The notes beneath the pieces were generated by a model. It made no database searches. It had not been told where the DNA came from and saw only the letters and a list, made by a program, of their open reading frames with translations. A stretch of 64,000 nucleotides of DNA, taken from the NCBI GenBank assembly GCA_945288535.1, contig CALYQQ010000004.1, forward strand, positions 62,001 to 126,000, read 5' to 3'. Source of the DNA: an uncultured Enterobacterales bacterium (GTDB taxonomy: Bacteria > Pseudomonadota > Gammaproteobacteria > Enterobacterales > CALYQQ01). Position numbers and translations under genes: made by a program. Positions 41,583 to 55,291 of this stretch are shown piece by piece; positions within the stretch are counted from its first letter, which is position 1; the number at the start of each line of letters is the position of its first letter.

Positions 41583-42575
41583 TTATAATAAATTGCTAAA
41601 TTGCTCAGTTATATTTTTTGACCATACACTACTTTGGACCTGGCCAATATGCTGAGCTTGTAATAACAGCATAGCTAACCGAGATTGCCCTATACCACCG
41701 CCAATTGTTTGTGGCATCTGGTTCGCTACTAATGCTTGATGCCAGGCCAAATTTATTCGTTCCTTATCATTTGTTAATACTAATTGTCGCTGTAGTGCTG
41801 TAGGATTAACGCGAATTCCCATGGACGAAATTTCAAAAGCATCTTGTAAAACAGGATTCCAGACAATAATATCGCCATTAAGCCCATGATAACCTTCGCT
41901 ATTTTCAGTTGTCCAGTCATCATAATCAGGTGCCCTTACATCATGAGGTAAACCATTAGATAAGTTACCACCAATCCCCATAATGAAAATAGCACCCTTT
42001 TCTTTTGTAATCGCTTTTTCGCGGGATTTACTATCAAGTTTAGGATAAATATTAGCTAATTGTTCAGCGTGAATAAAATGGATATCATCGGGTAAAAAGA
42101 GAGGTAAACTAAACTTTTCTGCCACAGCTTTTTCTGTCGCCTTAATAGCTGAATAAATAGTGCGAACCGTTTGCTTTAAGAAATCAAGATGCCGTTCATC
42201 ATCTGCCATTACACGTTCCCAATCCCATTGATCAACATAAACAGAATGGATAGGGCTTAATTTTTCTTCATCAGGGCGTAATGCCTTCATATGGGTATAT
42301 AGACCTTCACCAGGTATAAAATCAAAATCAGCTAAGGTTTTTCTCTTCCACTTTGCTAAAGAATGGACAACTTCAAATTTGGCATCAGGTATCGATTTAA
42401 CATTAACTTGAACCGCTTTTTCAATTCCTGACAAGTTATCTTGTGTTCCATCACCAACACGGCTAAGAATTGGTGCCTGAACTTCTATAAGATTTAATTT
42501 ATCTTCAATCTGTTGAGAAAAAAATGTTTTAACAAATTTTATTTTTTTTTGCTGTTCTCTATATTCTTTTTTCAT
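41583..42575 (-). CDS. asnA: Aspartate-ammonia ligase (asparagine synthetase A)
   Basis: This enzyme makes asparagine from aspartate, ammonia and ATP. The ATG at 42575 gives 330 residues, the same as E. coli, and aligns with MKTAYIAKQ there; an upstream ATG at 42605 would add ten unmatched residues. Class II synthetase-like motifs are [51 protein letters not shown] and [14 protein letters not shown]. It is divergent from its regulator asnC, as in E. coli. A local source of ammonia, such as the urease encoded at the other end of the window, would serve it. Confidence 0.95.
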   Translation of the reverse strand: MKKEYREQQKKIKFVKTFFSQQIEDKLNLIEVQAPILSRVGDGTQDNLSGIEKAVQVNVKSIPDAKFEVVHSLAKWKRKTLADFDFIPGEGLYTHMKALRPDEEKLSPIHSVYVDQWDWERVMADDERHLDFLKQTVRTIYSAIKATEKAVAEKFSLPLFLPDDIHFIHAEQLANIYPKLDSKSREKAITKEKGAIFIMGIGGNLSNGLPHDVRAPDYDDWTTENSEGYHGLNGDIIVWNPVLQDAFEISSMGIRVNPTALQRQLVLTNDKERINLAWHQALVANQMPQTIGGGIGQSRLAMLLLQAQHIGQVQSSVWSKNITEQFSNLL

Positions 42576-42736
42576 AATAGCATCACTAATAAATAATTTA
42601 TACATTTTACATATGATGATTAAGCAATAAAATATAGAATAAATTCAATATTTCATATAAAAAAAAACCCCCTTACTTTATTATCATTAAAAAATACCCT
42701 TTAAAAATAAATATTCATTAATTTAAGAGGCTAATA

Positions 42737-43198
42737 ATGGCTGAAATTTATCAAATCGATAATCTCGATCGTGGAATTCTTAATGCGTTAATGAAAAATG
42801 CTCGAACACCTTATGCAGAGTTAGCAAAGTACTTTAATGTTAGTGCTGGAACTATTCATGTTAGAGTGGAAAAAATGAAACAAGCTGGCATTATTATTGG
42901 TACTCGTGTTGAAATAAATCCTAAATATTTGGGTTATGATGTTTGCTGTTTTATAGGGATCATTTTAAAAAGCGCTAAAGATTATCCATCTGCATTAGCA
43001 AAATTACAGAAACTTGATGAGGTAATAGAAGCTTACTATACCACAGGCCATTACAGTATATTTATAAAGATCATGACGAAATCAATTGATGATCTACAGT
43101 TATTACTTATCAACAAGATACAAACAATTGATGAAGTTCAATCTACAGAAACTCTTATTTCGTTACAGAATCCGATTATGCGAGAAATTATGCCTTAA
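42737..43198 (+). CDS. asnC: Asparagine-responsive regulator AsnC
   Basis: This 153-residue Lrp/AsnC-family regulator (E. coli AsnC is 152) activates asnA when asparagine is scarce. The helix-turn-helix is TPYAELAKYFNVSAGTIHVRV near residues 25-45, and the ligand-binding RAM domain (about 70-145) includes YYTTGHYSIFIKIMTKS. GAGG precedes the ATG. It is divergent from asnA over about 160 bases, which should hold its operator, and lies upstream of mioC next to the origin. Confidence 0.95.
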   Translation: MAEIYQIDNLDRGILNALMKNARTPYAELAKYFNVSAGTIHVRVEKMKQAGIIIGTRVEINPKYLGYDVCCFIGIILKSAKDYPSALAKLQKLDEVIEAYYTTGHYSIFIKIMTKSIDDLQLLLINKIQTIDEVQSTETLISLQNPIMREIMP

Positions 43199-43210
43199 TA
43201 AATAACTTAG

Positions 43211-43219
43211 TTATCCACA
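43211..43219 (+). promoter_or_regulatory. DnaA box upstream of mioC
   Basis: TTATCCACA, a perfect DnaA box, lies 62 bases before the mioC start. E. coli also has a DnaA box in the mioC promoter, where DnaA represses transcription toward the origin. Confidence 0.75.
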
Positions 43220-43281
43220 ACTGGATCACAATAAAATCACAGCGTAGAATATTAATATTATTTGCTATAACGCGGATCATT

Positions 43282-43728
43282 ATGAAAAAAATAACACTAA
43301 TAAGCGGTAGTACATTAGGCAGTGCAGAATATGTCGTAGAACATTTAGCTAATCAACTTAATGTTTGTGGCTATTCTACACAAACCCTACATGGACCTGA
43401 ACTTACTGAGTTACCTGATCATGGTATATGGTTAATTGTGTCATCTACTCACGGTGCGGGAGAACTACCTGACAATCTAAAGCCATTAATTGAGCAGATT
43501 AAAAAAACTAAACCTAATCTTAGTCGGGTAAAATATGGAGGAATTGGTTTAGGAAATCGTTGTTATGATACTTTTTGTGAAGCTATTAAATTAATTGATA
43601 GAACTTTGTCTAAAGTTGGAGCTCAAAGGATAAGTCATTTATTAGAGATCGATGTGAGTGAGCATCCTATTCCTGAAGATCAAGCGGAGCAATGGCTAAC
43701 TCAATGGATTCGATCTATTAATAATTGA
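43282..43728 (+). CDS. mioC: Flavodoxin-like protein MioC
   Basis: This 148-residue protein (E. coli MioC is 147) is an FMN-binding flavodoxin-like protein linked to biotin synthase activity. The FMN phosphate loop is SGSTLGSAEYVVEHL near residues 8-22. STHGAGELPDNL near 54-65 and GIGLGNRCYDTFCEA near 85-99 form the rest of the flavin pocket. Its transcription runs toward the replication origin that follows directly, the same layout as in E. coli. Confidence 0.95.
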   Translation: MKKITLISGSTLGSAEYVVEHLANQLNVCGYSTQTLHGPELTELPDHGIWLIVSSTHGAGELPDNLKPLIEQIKKTKPNLSRVKYGGIGLGNRCYDTFCEAIKLIDRTLSKVGAQRISHLLEIDVSEHPIPEDQAEQWLTQWIRSINN

Positions 43729-43729
43729 T

Positions 43730-44010
43730 GATCTTCTTATAAATTTTGTGGATAACTTTAAGGATAACCTGGTATAAAACGGTTATTATCCAATGAATAA
43801 GCATTGTTCACTATTTAACCTGTGGACAAAGTGCCTTTTTGATCTCAGCTTATTCATGAAGATCACACTACTAATCAACAAGGATCCATATAAACTATCA
43901 GATTGATCTTAATTAGAAATAATATGTTATCCACAAAGATCATTGTCTATAAAAATAGATCTAATAAAAGATCTTTAAATAAAAAGATCTTTTTAATATA
44001 AGACGATCAT
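43730..44010. other. oriC: Chromosomal replication origin (oriC)
   Basis: This interval between mioC and mnmG has the E. coli oriC plan in reverse view. Perfect DnaA boxes are TGTGGATAA at 43747-43755 (R4-like, minus) and TTATCCACA at 43927-43935 (R1-like, plus). TGTGGACAA at 43821-43829 is one base off, and TTATCCAAT at 43786-43794 is two off. An AT-rich unwinding region holds AGATCT at 43957, 43969 and 43985, like the three 13-mers. About ten GATC sites occur in 280 bases, which suggests Dam and SeqA control. Confidence 0.92.
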
Positions 44011-44105
44011 CTTTTAAAAAATATAAAACAAATACTCGTATTATGGCTAAATGATGTGACACACTATTTGCCGTAAACAAAATAATTTAATTAAGGCGTT
44101 ATCTC

Positions 44106-46025
44106 ATGCTTTATCCTACTCTATTTGATGTTATTGTTGTTGGTGGTGGACATGCTGGCACAGAAGCGGCTATGGCTGCCGCCAGAATGGGCAAAAATAC
44201 GCTATTGTTAACACATAATATAGAAACACTTGGTCAAATGTCTTGTAACCCTGCTATTGGAGGTATAGGCAAAGGCCATTTAGTAAAAGAAATCGATGCT
44301 ATGGGCGGATTAATGGCCCGTGCGATTGATCAGTCTGGTATTCAATTTAGAACACTAAATGCAAGTAAAGGGCCTGCTGTTAGGGCAACACGCGCTCAGG
44401 CAGATCGTAGTTTATATAAAAACGCAATTAGAACAGCGCTAGAAAATCAACCAAACCTAATGCTTTTTCAACAAGCAGTTAATGATCTTGTAATAGAAAA
44501 AGATCAAGTAACGGGTGTTACTACGCAAATGGGATTGATGTTTAAAGCAAAAGCAGTTGTTCTTACTGTAGGAACTTTTTTAGATGGAAAAATCCATATT
44601 GGTATGGAAAATTATAGTGGTGGCAGAGCTGGTGATCCTCCATCAATACCATTATCTCAACGCTTAAGAGAATTACCATTACGTGTAAGTCGTCTAAAAA
44701 CAGGTACACCCCCCCGTATTGATGCACGTACTATTGATTTCAGTATATTACAACCCCAACCGGGTGATAATCCTGCACCGGTATTTTCTTTTATGGGGAA
44801 TAGGGATGAACATCCTCAACAAATACCATGCTATATCACGTATACTAATGAAAAAACGCATGAGATTATTCGTAATAATTTAGATCGTAGTCCTATGTAT
44901 GCAGGAATTATAGAAGGGATTGGTCCACGTTATTGCCCCTCTATTGAAGATAAAGTCATGCGTTTTGCTGATCGCGATGCCCATCAAATATTTTTGGAAC
45001 CAGAAGGTTTAACGACTAATGAAATATATCCTAATGGTATTTCTACTAGCTTACCATTTGATGTCCAGATGGCTATTGTGCGTTCAATGAAAGGAATGGA
45101 AAAAGCCACCATTATTAGACCAGGTTATGCAATAGAATATGATTTTTTTGATCCTCGAGATCTTAAGCCTACTTTAGAAAGTAAGATAATTAACGGGTTA
45201 TTCTTTGCTGGACAGATCAACGGTACAACGGGTTATGAAGAGGCTGCTGCTCAAGGCTTATTAGCAGGATTAAATGCAGGACGATATGCATCAGATCTAG
45301 ACGGATGGGCTCCAAGAAGAGATCAAGCCTATCTAGGAGTATTAGTGGATGATTTATGCACATTAGGAACAAAAGAGCCTTACCGCATGTTTACTTCCCG
45401 TGCTGAATACCGCCTTATGTTACGTGAAGATAATGCTGACGCACGTTTAACTGAATTTGGATACAAAATGGGACTTGTCGATAATATCCGTTGGCAGCAT
45501 TTTAGTTATAAAATGGAACAGATCGAAAAAGAACGACAACGATTACGAAATATATGGGTTCATCCTAATATTGAACAAATTAACGCCGTTAATGAAATAT
45601 TGAAACATCCATTATCAAAAGAAGCCAATGGTGAAGAATTACTTCGTCGGCCAGAAATAACATATCGTCATTTAACGAAACTATCTTTATTTGCTCCTTG
45701 CCTAACTAATGAACAAGCAGCAGAACAAGTTGAGATTCAAATAAAATATGAAGGCTACATTACACGTCAACAAGACGAAATAGAGAGGCATATCCGTAAT
45801 GAAAATACATTATTGCCTGTTGATCTTGATTATCAACAAATTACAGGATTATCAAACGAAGTTATCGTAAAGCTTAATGAACATAAACCAACATCAATTG
45901 GACAGGCTTCCAGAATTTCTGGTATAACCCCTGCGGCTATCTCTATTTTATTAGTTTGGTTAAAAAAACAAGGTATGCTATATCGAGTACCTAAATTAAC
46001 AAAGGATAGTATTGATGTTGTATAA
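44106..46025 (+). CDS. mnmG: tRNA uridine 5-carboxymethylaminomethyl modification enzyme MnmG
   Basis: This FAD enzyme works with MnmE (also in this window) to modify the wobble uridine of several tRNAs. The FAD-binding motif [19 protein letters not shown] is near residues 11-29, and the family blocks [22 protein letters not shown] and [14 protein letters not shown] follow. It has 639 residues against 629 in E. coli. The C-terminus is about ten residues longer (after KKQGMLYRV) and runs 11 bases into rsmG. It is also called gidA and lies beside oriC as in E. coli. Confidence 0.95.
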   Translation: MLYPTLFDVIVVGGGHAGTEAAMAAARMGKNTLLLTHNIETLGQMSCNPAIGGIGKGHLVKEIDAMGGLMARAIDQSGIQFRTLNASKGPAVRATRAQADRSLYKNAIRTALENQPNLMLFQQAVNDLVIEKDQVTGVTTQMGLMFKAKAVVLTVGTFLDGKIHIGMENYSGGRAGDPPSIPLSQRLRELPLRVSRLKTGTPPRIDARTIDFSILQPQPGDNPAPVFSFMGNRDEHPQQIPCYITYTNEKTHEIIRNNLDRSPMYAGIIEGIGPRYCPSIEDKVMRFADRDAHQIFLEPEGLTTNEIYPNGISTSLPFDVQMAIVRSMKGMEKATIIRPGYAIEYDFFDPRDLKPTLESKIINGLFFAGQINGTTGYEEAAAQGLLAGLNAGRYASDLDGWAPRRDQAYLGVLVDDLCTLGTKEPYRMFTSRAEYRLMLREDNADARLTEFGYKMGLVDNIRWQHFSYKMEQIEKERQRLRNIWVHPNIEQINAVNEILKHPLSKEANGEELLRRPEITYRHLTKLSLFAPCLTNEQAAEQVEIQIKYEGYITRQQDEIERHIRNENTLLPVDLDYQQITGLSNEVIVKLNEHKPTSIGQASRISGITPAAISILLVWLKKQGMLYRVPKLTKDSIDVV

Positions 46026-46629
46026 ATTTGAGCAGTTATTAGTTGATGCCAATATTGTCCTCTCGCGTGAACAAAAAGCATCACTGTTGAATTACGTTTA
46101 CTTACTTTCTAAATGGAACAAAACCTATAATTTAACATCAGTAAGAGATCCAATGGAAATGTTGTCAAGACATATTTTGGATAGTTTGGTTATTTCACCT
46201 TATTTACAAGGTAAAAGCTTTATTGATGTTGGTACAGGGCCAGGGTTACCGGGTATACCGCTCGCAATAATTAGGCCTGAATGCCATTTTACATTACTAG
46301 ATAGTTTAGGAAAACGTATACGCTTTTTGAAACAAGTACAATTTGAACTTGGCCTTAAAAATATTTTTCCCGTACAACATCGAGTAGAGGATTATACTGG
46401 GCATCAATTTGATGGGGTAGTTAGCCGAGCATTTGCATCCCTGTACGATATGGTGAGTTGGTGCAAACATCTTCCTAATGAGCAAGGTCGATTTTATGCT
46501 ATGAAAGGTATTTATCCTCAAGATGAACTCGATAGTATCAAGACATTAGCCTCGATTGAATCTGTTAACGAACTTTATGTTGCAGGGACAGATGGAAAAC
46601 GGCATCTTATAATCTTGCAAAAAAGGTAA
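46015..46629 (+). CDS. rsmG: 16S rRNA (guanine-527-N7)-methyltransferase RsmG
   Basis: This 204-residue methyltransferase (E. coli RsmG is 207) modifies G527 of 16S rRNA. The ATG at 46015 is preferred to a TTG at 46012 because MLYKFEQLL then aligns with E. coli MLNKLSLLL. The SAM-binding motif [17 protein letters not shown] is near residues 65-81, and [16 protein letters not shown] near 133-148 is the family block. It overlaps the end of mnmG by 11 bases, implying translational coupling. Confidence 0.95.
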   Translation: MLYKFEQLLVDANIVLSREQKASLLNYVYLLSKWNKTYNLTSVRDPMEMLSRHILDSLVISPYLQGKSFIDVGTGPGLPGIPLAIIRPECHFTLLDSLGKRIRFLKQVQFELGLKNIFPVQHRVEDYTGHQFDGVVSRAFASLYDMVSWCKHLPNEQGRFYAMKGIYPQDELDSIKTLASIESVNELYVAGTDGKRHLIILQKR

Positions 46630-46875
46630 TGATCGAAAATAATTTAATTGTGGGTAAGGTTTGCGCACATTTTAATAATGTTTTTCGGTAAAGAAGATCT
46701 ATACTGCTTATTCAGTTAACGTGTTATTTTTACGTTAAGATGATCACTAGTGTGAGTATACTTCTTTGTAAAAATGTAAAAAAATAATAATTGAAATGAA
46801 TTATTTTGTCTTCTATAAGTCAGATAATCTACTTGAGGTTGTTATTTTTAGGTATGCAATTAGCTGGCTTAAATT

Positions 46876-48359
<1,484 letters not shown>

Positions 48360-48462
48360 AGCTGATTACGATACGAATTTGGTGATTTATTAATTTACAG
48401 TTAAGTCGGATAATTATCTGATTAGCTTTATATATTATTAAGTAGGAAAGAGGACTCGTTTC

Positions 48463-48933
48463 ATGAATATGAACGCAACTATCCTCGGCCAGGCTATATC
48501 TTTTATTCTTTTTGTCTTCTTTTGTATGAAGTATATCTGGCCACCGATTATGGCTGCCATTGAAAAGCGGCAAAAAGAAATCGCTGAAGGTTTGTCGTTA
48601 GCTGAACAATCTAAAAAAAGTCTGGAGATTGCGCAGGCAAATGCGGCAGATTTATTAGGTAAAGCAAAGGCTGATGCACAGGTTATCATTGATCAAGCTA
48701 ATAAACTTAAAGCGTCTATCGTTAAGGATGCACAGCTTGAAGCCGAGCGTGAACGCGAAAAGATTATAGCTCAGGGATATGCTGAAGTAGAAGCAGAAAG
48801 TAAACGTGCTCGTGAAGAGTTGCGTAAACAAGTTGCGATACTTGCATTGACAGGTGCTGAAAAAATTATTGAACGTTCTGTAGATGAAGCGACAAATAGT
48901 GATATTGTCGATAAATTGGTTGCCGAACTTTAA
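48463..48933 (+). CDS. atpF: ATP synthase F0 subunit b
   Basis: This 156-residue protein (E. coli AtpF is 156) is the peripheral stalk. An N-terminal membrane helix (about residues 4-26, [23 protein letters not shown]) is followed by a long charged coiled coil that dimerises and ends by binding delta. The ATG lies 11 bases after AGAGGA. It comes 103 bases after atpE and 14 bases before atpH. Confidence 0.96.
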   Translation: MNMNATILGQAISFILFVFFCMKYIWPPIMAAIEKRQKEIAEGLSLAEQSKKSLEIAQANAADLLGKAKADAQVIIDQANKLKASIVKDAQLEAEREREKIIAQGYAEVEAESKRAREELRKQVAILALTGAEKIIERSVDEATNSDIVDKLVAEL

Positions 48934-48947
48934 ACGAGGAGGGGCAG

Positions 48948-49481
48948 ATGTCTGAACTTATTACCATAGCGCGCCCCTATGCTAAAGCAGTATTCGATTT
49001 TGCTGTGCAACAGCAAAATCTAAATAAGTGGCTTGATATGCTATCTTTTACTGCACAAGTAAGTCGTGATCCACAGGTAGTTCAATTACTATCAGGGGCG
49101 TTGATACCAGAAAAGCAGGCTAATCTTTTTATTAGTTTGTGTAATGATCAACTGGATCAGTATGGACAGAATCTGATTAAGATTATGGCAGAAAATAATC
49201 GATTAACGGTTTTACCTGAAGTACTGGCGTTATTTATTCAATATAAAGAGGATAAAGAATCGACAGCAGAAGTGGATGTTATCTCCGCGAGTAAATTGAA
49301 TGAACACCAACAGGAAAAAATAACCTCAGCAATGGCAAAACGTTTATCACGTAAAGTGAAGCTGAATTGCAGAATTGATAAGTCTATCCTAGCTGGCGTT
49401 ATCATCCGTTCGGGTGATTTGGTTATTGATGGTAGTGTAAAAGGCCGTCTGCAACGTCTGGCTGATACCTTACAGTCTTAA
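48948..49481 (+). CDS. atpH: ATP synthase F1 subunit delta
   Basis: This 177-residue protein (E. coli AtpH is 177) links the b stalk to the top of the F1 head. It starts [19 protein letters not shown], the family N-terminal signature, and ends [20 protein letters not shown]. The ATG follows GAGGAGGGG, a strong ribosome-binding site. It sits between atpF (14 bases) and atpA (12 bases). Confidence 0.96.
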   Translation: MSELITIARPYAKAVFDFAVQQQNLNKWLDMLSFTAQVSRDPQVVQLLSGALIPEKQANLFISLCNDQLDQYGQNLIKIMAENNRLTVLPEVLALFIQYKEDKESTAEVDVISASKLNEHQQEKITSAMAKRLSRKVKLNCRIDKSILAGVIIRSGDLVIDGSVKGRLQRLADTLQS

Positions 49482-49493
49482 GGGGACTGGAGC

Positions 49494-51035
49494 ATGCAAC
49501 TGAATTCAACAGAAATAAGTGAACTGATTAAACAGCGTATAGAGCAGTTCAATGTTGTGAGTGAAGCTCACAATGAAGGTACAATCGTTTCCGTGAGCGA
49601 TGGTATTTTACGTATTCACGGATTAGCTGATGTCATGCAAGGGGAAATGATCGCTTTGCCTGGTAACCGTTATGCTATCGCTTTAAACCTAGAGCGCGAT
49701 TCTGTCGGTGCCGTTGTAATGGGCCCCTACACTAATCTAGCTGAAGGCATGAAAGTAAAATGTACGGGACGTATTCTTGAAGTTCCTGTAGGGCATGGTT
49801 TATTAGGCCGTGTTGTTAATACATTAGGTGAGCCTATCGATGGTAAAGGTGCTATTGATCATGACGGTTTTTCACCTGTTGAATGTATTGCTCCAGGCGT
49901 AATTGAACGTCAGTCTGTTGATCAAGCAATTCAAACAGGCTATAAAGCGGTTGACTCAATGGTTCCAATTGGACGAGGTCAACGGGAATTGATTATCGGT
50001 GACCGTCAAACAGGTAAAACAGCATTAGCTATTGATGCAATAATTAACCAGCGTGATTCTGGTGTTAAGTGTATTTATGTGGCTATTGGTCAGAAAGCAT
50101 CGACCATTGCCAATGTAGTCCGCAAGCTAGAAGATAACAATGCATTAGCAAATACAATTGTTGTTGTAGCAACGGCATCTGAATCAGCGGCATTACAATA
50201 TTTATCGCCCTATGCAGGTTGTGCCATGGGGGAGTATTTCCGTGATCGTGGTGAGGATGCTTTAATCATTTATGATGATTTATCTAAGCAAGCTGTAGCA
50301 TACCGTCAAATATCACTACTTTTACGTCGTCCACCTGGACGTGAAGCCTATCCAGGTGATGTGTTTTATTTACATTCTCGCTTGCTAGAGCGTGCGGCTC
50401 GTGTAAATGCGGAGTATGTTGAAACCTTTACACAAGGTAAAGTAAAAGGCAAAACAGGTTCATTAACTGCATTACCTATTATTGAGACACAAGCTGGAGA
50501 CGTCTCTGCTTTTGTACCAACGAATGTTATTTCAATCACTGATGGCCAGATTTTCTTGGAATCAGGATTATTTAATGCCGGTATTCGACCTGCGGTTAAC
50601 CCAGGTATTTCAGTTTCTCGTGTTGGTGGTGCAGCTCAAACTAAAATAATGAAAAAACTGTCAGGTGGTATTCGTACTGCATTAGCTCAGTACCGTGAAT
50701 TAGCCGCTTTCTCTCAGTTTTCATCTGACTTAGATGAAGCAACCCGTAAACAACTTGACCATGGTCAAAAAGTAACTGAATTGCTTAAGCAAAAACAATA
50801 TTCGCCAATGTCTGTTGGTGAGCAATCCATCATGTTATATGCAGCTGAACGAGGCTATTTAGAAGATATTAAATTAGATCAAATTGCTAGTTTTGAATCT
50901 TCATTATTAGCTTTCTTTAAGCGTGATCATAATGAATTTTTGCTGCAATTAAATCAGACCGGTAATTATAATGAAGAGATTGAGGGTAAACTAAAGGATA
51001 TCCTTGATAACTTCAAAGCAACCCAGTCTTGGTAA
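49494..51035 (+). CDS. atpA: ATP synthase F1 subunit alpha
   Basis: This 513-residue protein (E. coli AtpA is 513) forms the non-catalytic nucleotide-binding half of the F1 hexamer. The Walker A motif [13 protein letters not shown] is at about residues 169-181, the Walker B region is [11 protein letters not shown] near 260-270, and the ATP synthase signature [13 protein letters not shown], including the arginine finger, is near 364-376. It is followed by atpG after 50 bases. Confidence 0.98.
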   Translation: MQLNSTEISELIKQRIEQFNVVSEAHNEGTIVSVSDGILRIHGLADVMQGEMIALPGNRYAIALNLERDSVGAVVMGPYTNLAEGMKVKCTGRILEVPVGHGLLGRVVNTLGEPIDGKGAIDHDGFSPVECIAPGVIERQSVDQAIQTGYKAVDSMVPIGRGQRELIIGDRQTGKTALAIDAIINQRDSGVKCIYVAIGQKASTIANVVRKLEDNNALANTIVVVATASESAALQYLSPYAGCAMGEYFRDRGEDALIIYDDLSKQAVAYRQISLLLRRPPGREAYPGDVFYLHSRLLERAARVNAEYVETFTQGKVKGKTGSLTALPIIETQAGDVSAFVPTNVISITDGQIFLESGLFNAGIRPAVNPGISVSRVGGAAQTKIMKKLSGGIRTALAQYRELAAFSQFSSDLDEATRKQLDHGQKVTELLKQKQYSPMSVGEQSIMLYAAERGYLEDIKLDQIASFESSLLAFFKRDHNEFLLQLNQTGNYNEEIEGKLKDILDNFKATQSW

Positions 51036-51085
51036 CCGATAGCGGCAAATTGTATTTTGCCGCTAAGTTATGAGGAAAAATAAAA

Positions 51086-51949
51086 ATGGCTGGCGCAAAA
51101 GAGATACGTTCCAAAATACTTAGTGTTCAAAATACCCAGAAGATCACTAAAGCGATGGAAATGGTAGCAGCTTCGAAAATGCGTAAAACGCAAGATCACA
51201 TGGCTGCCAGTCGCCCTTATTCCGAAACTATACAAAAAGTTATCGGTCATCTTGCTTTAGGTCATCTTGAGTATAAGCATCCATATTTACAAGAACGCGA
51301 AGTGAAGCGAGTCGGTTATTTGGTTATATCAACTGACCGAGGTTTATGTGGTGGATTAAATATTAATTTATTTAAAAAGCTACTAAAAGAAATGAAGTTA
51401 TTCCATAACGATAAAATTGAAGTGGATTTGACGTTGATTGGTTCCAAAGCTGCTGCATTTTTTAACTCTGCTGGTGGCAATGTGGTATCTCAAGTCATGG
51501 GCATGGGAGATGCGCCTCATTTATCGGATCTGATTGGTCCAATAAAAGTAATGTTAGAAGCCTATGATGAAGGGCGCATAGATCGGCTATATATAGCATA
51601 TAACCGTTTTATTAATACTATGTCGCAAGAACCCGTGATATCTCAGTTGTTACCATTACCTGCAGCTGATGAAGGTGAACTTGAAAGTAAAACCTGGGAT
51701 TATCTTTATGAACCCGATCCGAAGTTTTTGCTAGATGTATTACTACGTCGCTATATTGAATCGCAAGTTTACCAAGGGGTTGTCGATAATCTTGCCTGTG
51801 AACAGGCAGCCCGAATGGTTGCTATGAAGGCCGCTACTGATAATGGTGGTGCGTTAATTAAAGATTTACAATTGGTCTATAACAAAGCGCGTCAATTTAG
51901 TATTACTCAGGAATTAACAGAAATAGTGTCAGGCGCTTCTGCGGTCTAA
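51086..51949 (+). CDS. atpG: ATP synthase F1 subunit gamma
   Basis: This 287-residue central shaft subunit (E. coli AtpG is 287) couples rotation of the c-ring to ATP synthesis. The N-terminal helix [31 protein letters not shown] and the C-terminal helix [31 protein letters not shown] form the coiled coil. The conserved [11 protein letters not shown] block is near residues 82-92. AGGA precedes the ATG. It lies between atpA and atpD. Confidence 0.97.
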   Translation: MAGAKEIRSKILSVQNTQKITKAMEMVAASKMRKTQDHMAASRPYSETIQKVIGHLALGHLEYKHPYLQEREVKRVGYLVISTDRGLCGGLNINLFKKLLKEMKLFHNDKIEVDLTLIGSKAAAFFNSAGGNVVSQVMGMGDAPHLSDLIGPIKVMLEAYDEGRIDRLYIAYNRFINTMSQEPVISQLLPLPAADEGELESKTWDYLYEPDPKFLLDVLLRRYIESQVYQGVVDNLACEQAARMVAMKAATDNGGALIKDLQLVYNKARQFSITQELTEIVSGASAV

Positions 51950-53365
<1,416 letters not shown>

Positions 53366-53428
53366 TGTTAATGTCTGCTATCGTTTATAGCAGACAAACA
53401 GACCATAATATGGTCATGAGGTAATAAT

Positions 53429-53851
53429 ATGGCTTTGACATCTTATCAATTAGACGTTGTTAGTGCTGAGTCTCGACTTTTTTCTGGAGATGCACGGCAT
53501 ATCAGAGTAACAGGTATTGAAGGTGAGCTAGGGATTTTTCCTGGACATACCCCATTATTAACAATGATTAAACCAGGTATGATCCATATTATGAAAGATA
53601 ATGGAGATGAAGAATATATCTATCTTTCAGGTGGGATCCTTGAAGTTCAGCCTAAGGTAGTCACTGTTCTTGCTGATACTGCAATTCGTGGTAAAGATTT
53701 AGATGAAGCACGCGCGCTTGAATCAAAACGACGTGCAGAAGAGCATATGCATAATTCTCATAGTGATGTTGATTATGCTCAAGCTTCTGCTGAATTAAGT
53801 AAAGCAATTGCTAAACTGCGAGTTATTGAATTAACAAAGAAAGCAATGTGA
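53429..53851 (+). CDS. atpC: ATP synthase F1 subunit epsilon
   Basis: This 140-residue protein (E. coli AtpC is 139) joins gamma to the c-ring and can inhibit ATP hydrolysis. The N-terminal beta sandwich has [19 protein letters not shown] near residues 32-50, and the C-terminal helical hairpin starts near residue 90 ([16 protein letters not shown]). It closes the atp operon, followed by a clear terminator. In E. coli glmU comes next; here it does not. Confidence 0.96.
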   Translation: MALTSYQLDVVSAESRLFSGDARHIRVTGIEGELGIFPGHTPLLTMIKPGMIHIMKDNGDEEYIYLSGGILEVQPKVVTVLADTAIRGKDLDEARALESKRRAEEHMHNSHSDVDYAQASAELSKAIAKLRVIELTKKAM

Positions 53852-53877
53852 TTATTTAATAAATAGCATTTTTATAT

Positions 53878-53900
53878 AAGCCTCTATTTAGGGGCTTTTT
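53878..53900 (+). terminator. Rho-independent terminator of the atp operon
   Basis: AAGCCTC pairs with GGGGCTT (one G-U pair) around TATTTA, followed by a run of five T, 26 bases after the atpC stop codon. Confidence 0.85.
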
Positions 53901-53915
53901 GATATAAATTAATGT

Positions 53916-53963
53916 TTATACCGTTAATGTTAGCACATGAATGATTATTCATTAACGGTATAA
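53916..53963. repeat. 14-base perfect inverted repeat after atpC
   Basis: TTATACCGTTAATG (53916-53929) and CATTAACGGTATAA (53950-53963) are exact inverses around a 20-base spacer. It lies just past the atpC terminator. It could be a second terminator without T-run, an operator, or the trace of an excised element. Confidence 0.6.
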
Positions 53964-54460
53964 TAACTTTAATATATTAATTTTTTTCGACTATTCAAGA
54001 AGATAGCTATTAAACATAGGTTTATATATTTAGTCTATAATTGAAAGCGTATTTCTCCGTACAAAATTTGTTATTATTTTGATAATATCTTTAATAATTT
54101 ATATTCTCATTTTGTCGAGTTTTACTCGATAATAACTTTTTAGAAATAAAATTAAATTATTTACAATAAATAATATACTTATTGTGTTGGAGATGTTATT
54201 TAGGCAATGCTTACAATTATTTTATCTTTTTCTAAAATAATAAATACGGTAAAAATATTTATTATTATTTCATCATTAAGGTCGTTCTAATTTTAGAAAA
54301 AGTAGTGTAATAATATAAGGTTAATAACCTTGACAGACATCTATTTAGCTAAAATTTGGCTTATAAATAATCTTTTCTAAAAATAAATTATCTGACACTA
54401 AAAGTAGTTTAATGCCAGATAATGCTATTATCTATATAAAATAGACTTTATATGTGAATA

Positions 54461-54494
54461 AAGTAATTTTATTTTTATAAAAATAAAATTACTT
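54461..54494. terminator. 34-base perfect palindrome downstream of cah
   Basis: The 34 bases read the same on both strands; each 17-base arm is almost all A and T (left arm starts AAGTAATTTTATTTTT). It begins 57 bases past the cah stop codon. In RNA it forms a long A-U stem with a T-rich half, so it may end the cah transcript. Confidence 0.5.
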
Positions 54495-54550
54495 ATCTTG
54501 TCAGGTTAATATTAAAATTTCTCATTAATATTATATTTATAAATAGATTT

Positions 54551-55291
54551 TTATTGTCTATGTAATAAAACTATACGATCACCCAAAGGATTTATTTTAC
54601 GGTTGTTACCATTATAATATTTATGGAAAGACGCTAATTGCTGTGCTGATATTTCTTGTGGATTAGCTAGTACATACCATTCAACATTTTCGATAAGCGG
54701 TGGTGTTGTTAATGATCCTAGATAGTGGTAATAGGTTAAGTTCAAAGGAAGCATATCATTCACATCGATATGTATAGGTTTATCTTCAGTTGTCTTTCTT
54801 CCTATATTATCAAGAACATCTTGAAAGCCCTTATTATGTTGACCTTCTTTAAAGAAAACGCTTACCACAGCAATGCGACCACTTTGCGATTTATTAACGA
54901 AATGGACTTCTAATGGATAATCTTTGCCATTTATAGTGTGTTCAGAAGGTGAGTGAAAATGAAATTGTTGTAATTCAAAATTTCGACCGTTTAATACTGC
55001 AAAACCACTATCATCGACTTGAATACTATGGCCATTGTTATTTTCAAATTTAGCAAAATCTGAGTAATAAAGTGTTATATCACCTTTATCTTTCATTATA
55101 CTTGCCAGTTTTGTATCAATATTAATGGGTGATTGATGCATACCAGATAAAAATTGCCAATTTTCCTGATGTTGATAATCAAAATGATTAGCTGCATGTA
55201 TGTCTGCTGCTGTTGATATTTGTGAAAATAGAAATGTTGAATGTAAAACGACTGCAATTATTATAATTTTTTTTACGCTATTAAAGTTCAT
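54551..55291 (-). CDS. cah: Alpha-type carbonic anhydrase, exported
   Basis: This 246-residue zinc enzyme interconverts carbon dioxide and bicarbonate. A signal peptide covers residues 1-29 and ends STAA, so it works in the periplasm. The zinc histidines are H111 and H113 in QFHFHSPSEH and H130 in LEVHFVN, the full alpha-class triad. QSPINI (53-58) and YLGSLTTPP near 190-198 are further class signatures. It is a single gene at the place where glmUS lies in E. coli. With urease, which yields carbamate and hence bicarbonate, it could help balance pH; that link is inference. Confidence 0.93.
   Translation of the reverse strand: MNFNSVKKIIIIAVVLHSTFLFSQISTAADIHAANHFDYQHQENWQFLSGMHQSPINIDTKLASIMKDKGDITLYYSDFAKFENNNGHSIQVDDSGFAVLNGRNFELQQFHFHSPSEHTINGKDYPLEVHFVNKSQSGRIAVVSVFFKEGQHNKGFQDVLDNIGRKTTEDKPIHIDVNDMLPLNLTYYHYLGSLTTPPLIENVEWYVLANPQEISAQQLASFHKYYNGNNRKINPLGDRIVLLHRQ

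Larger units (their letters stand above)
53852..54550. other. Gap between atpC and cah
   Basis: These 699 bases contain the atp operon terminator (53878-53900), a 14-base inverted repeat (53916-53963), an AGATAAT/ATTATCT hairpin (54417-54433) and a 34-base palindrome (54461-54494). No gene is recognisable. In E. coli this position is occupied by glmU-glmS. Confidence 0.55.
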
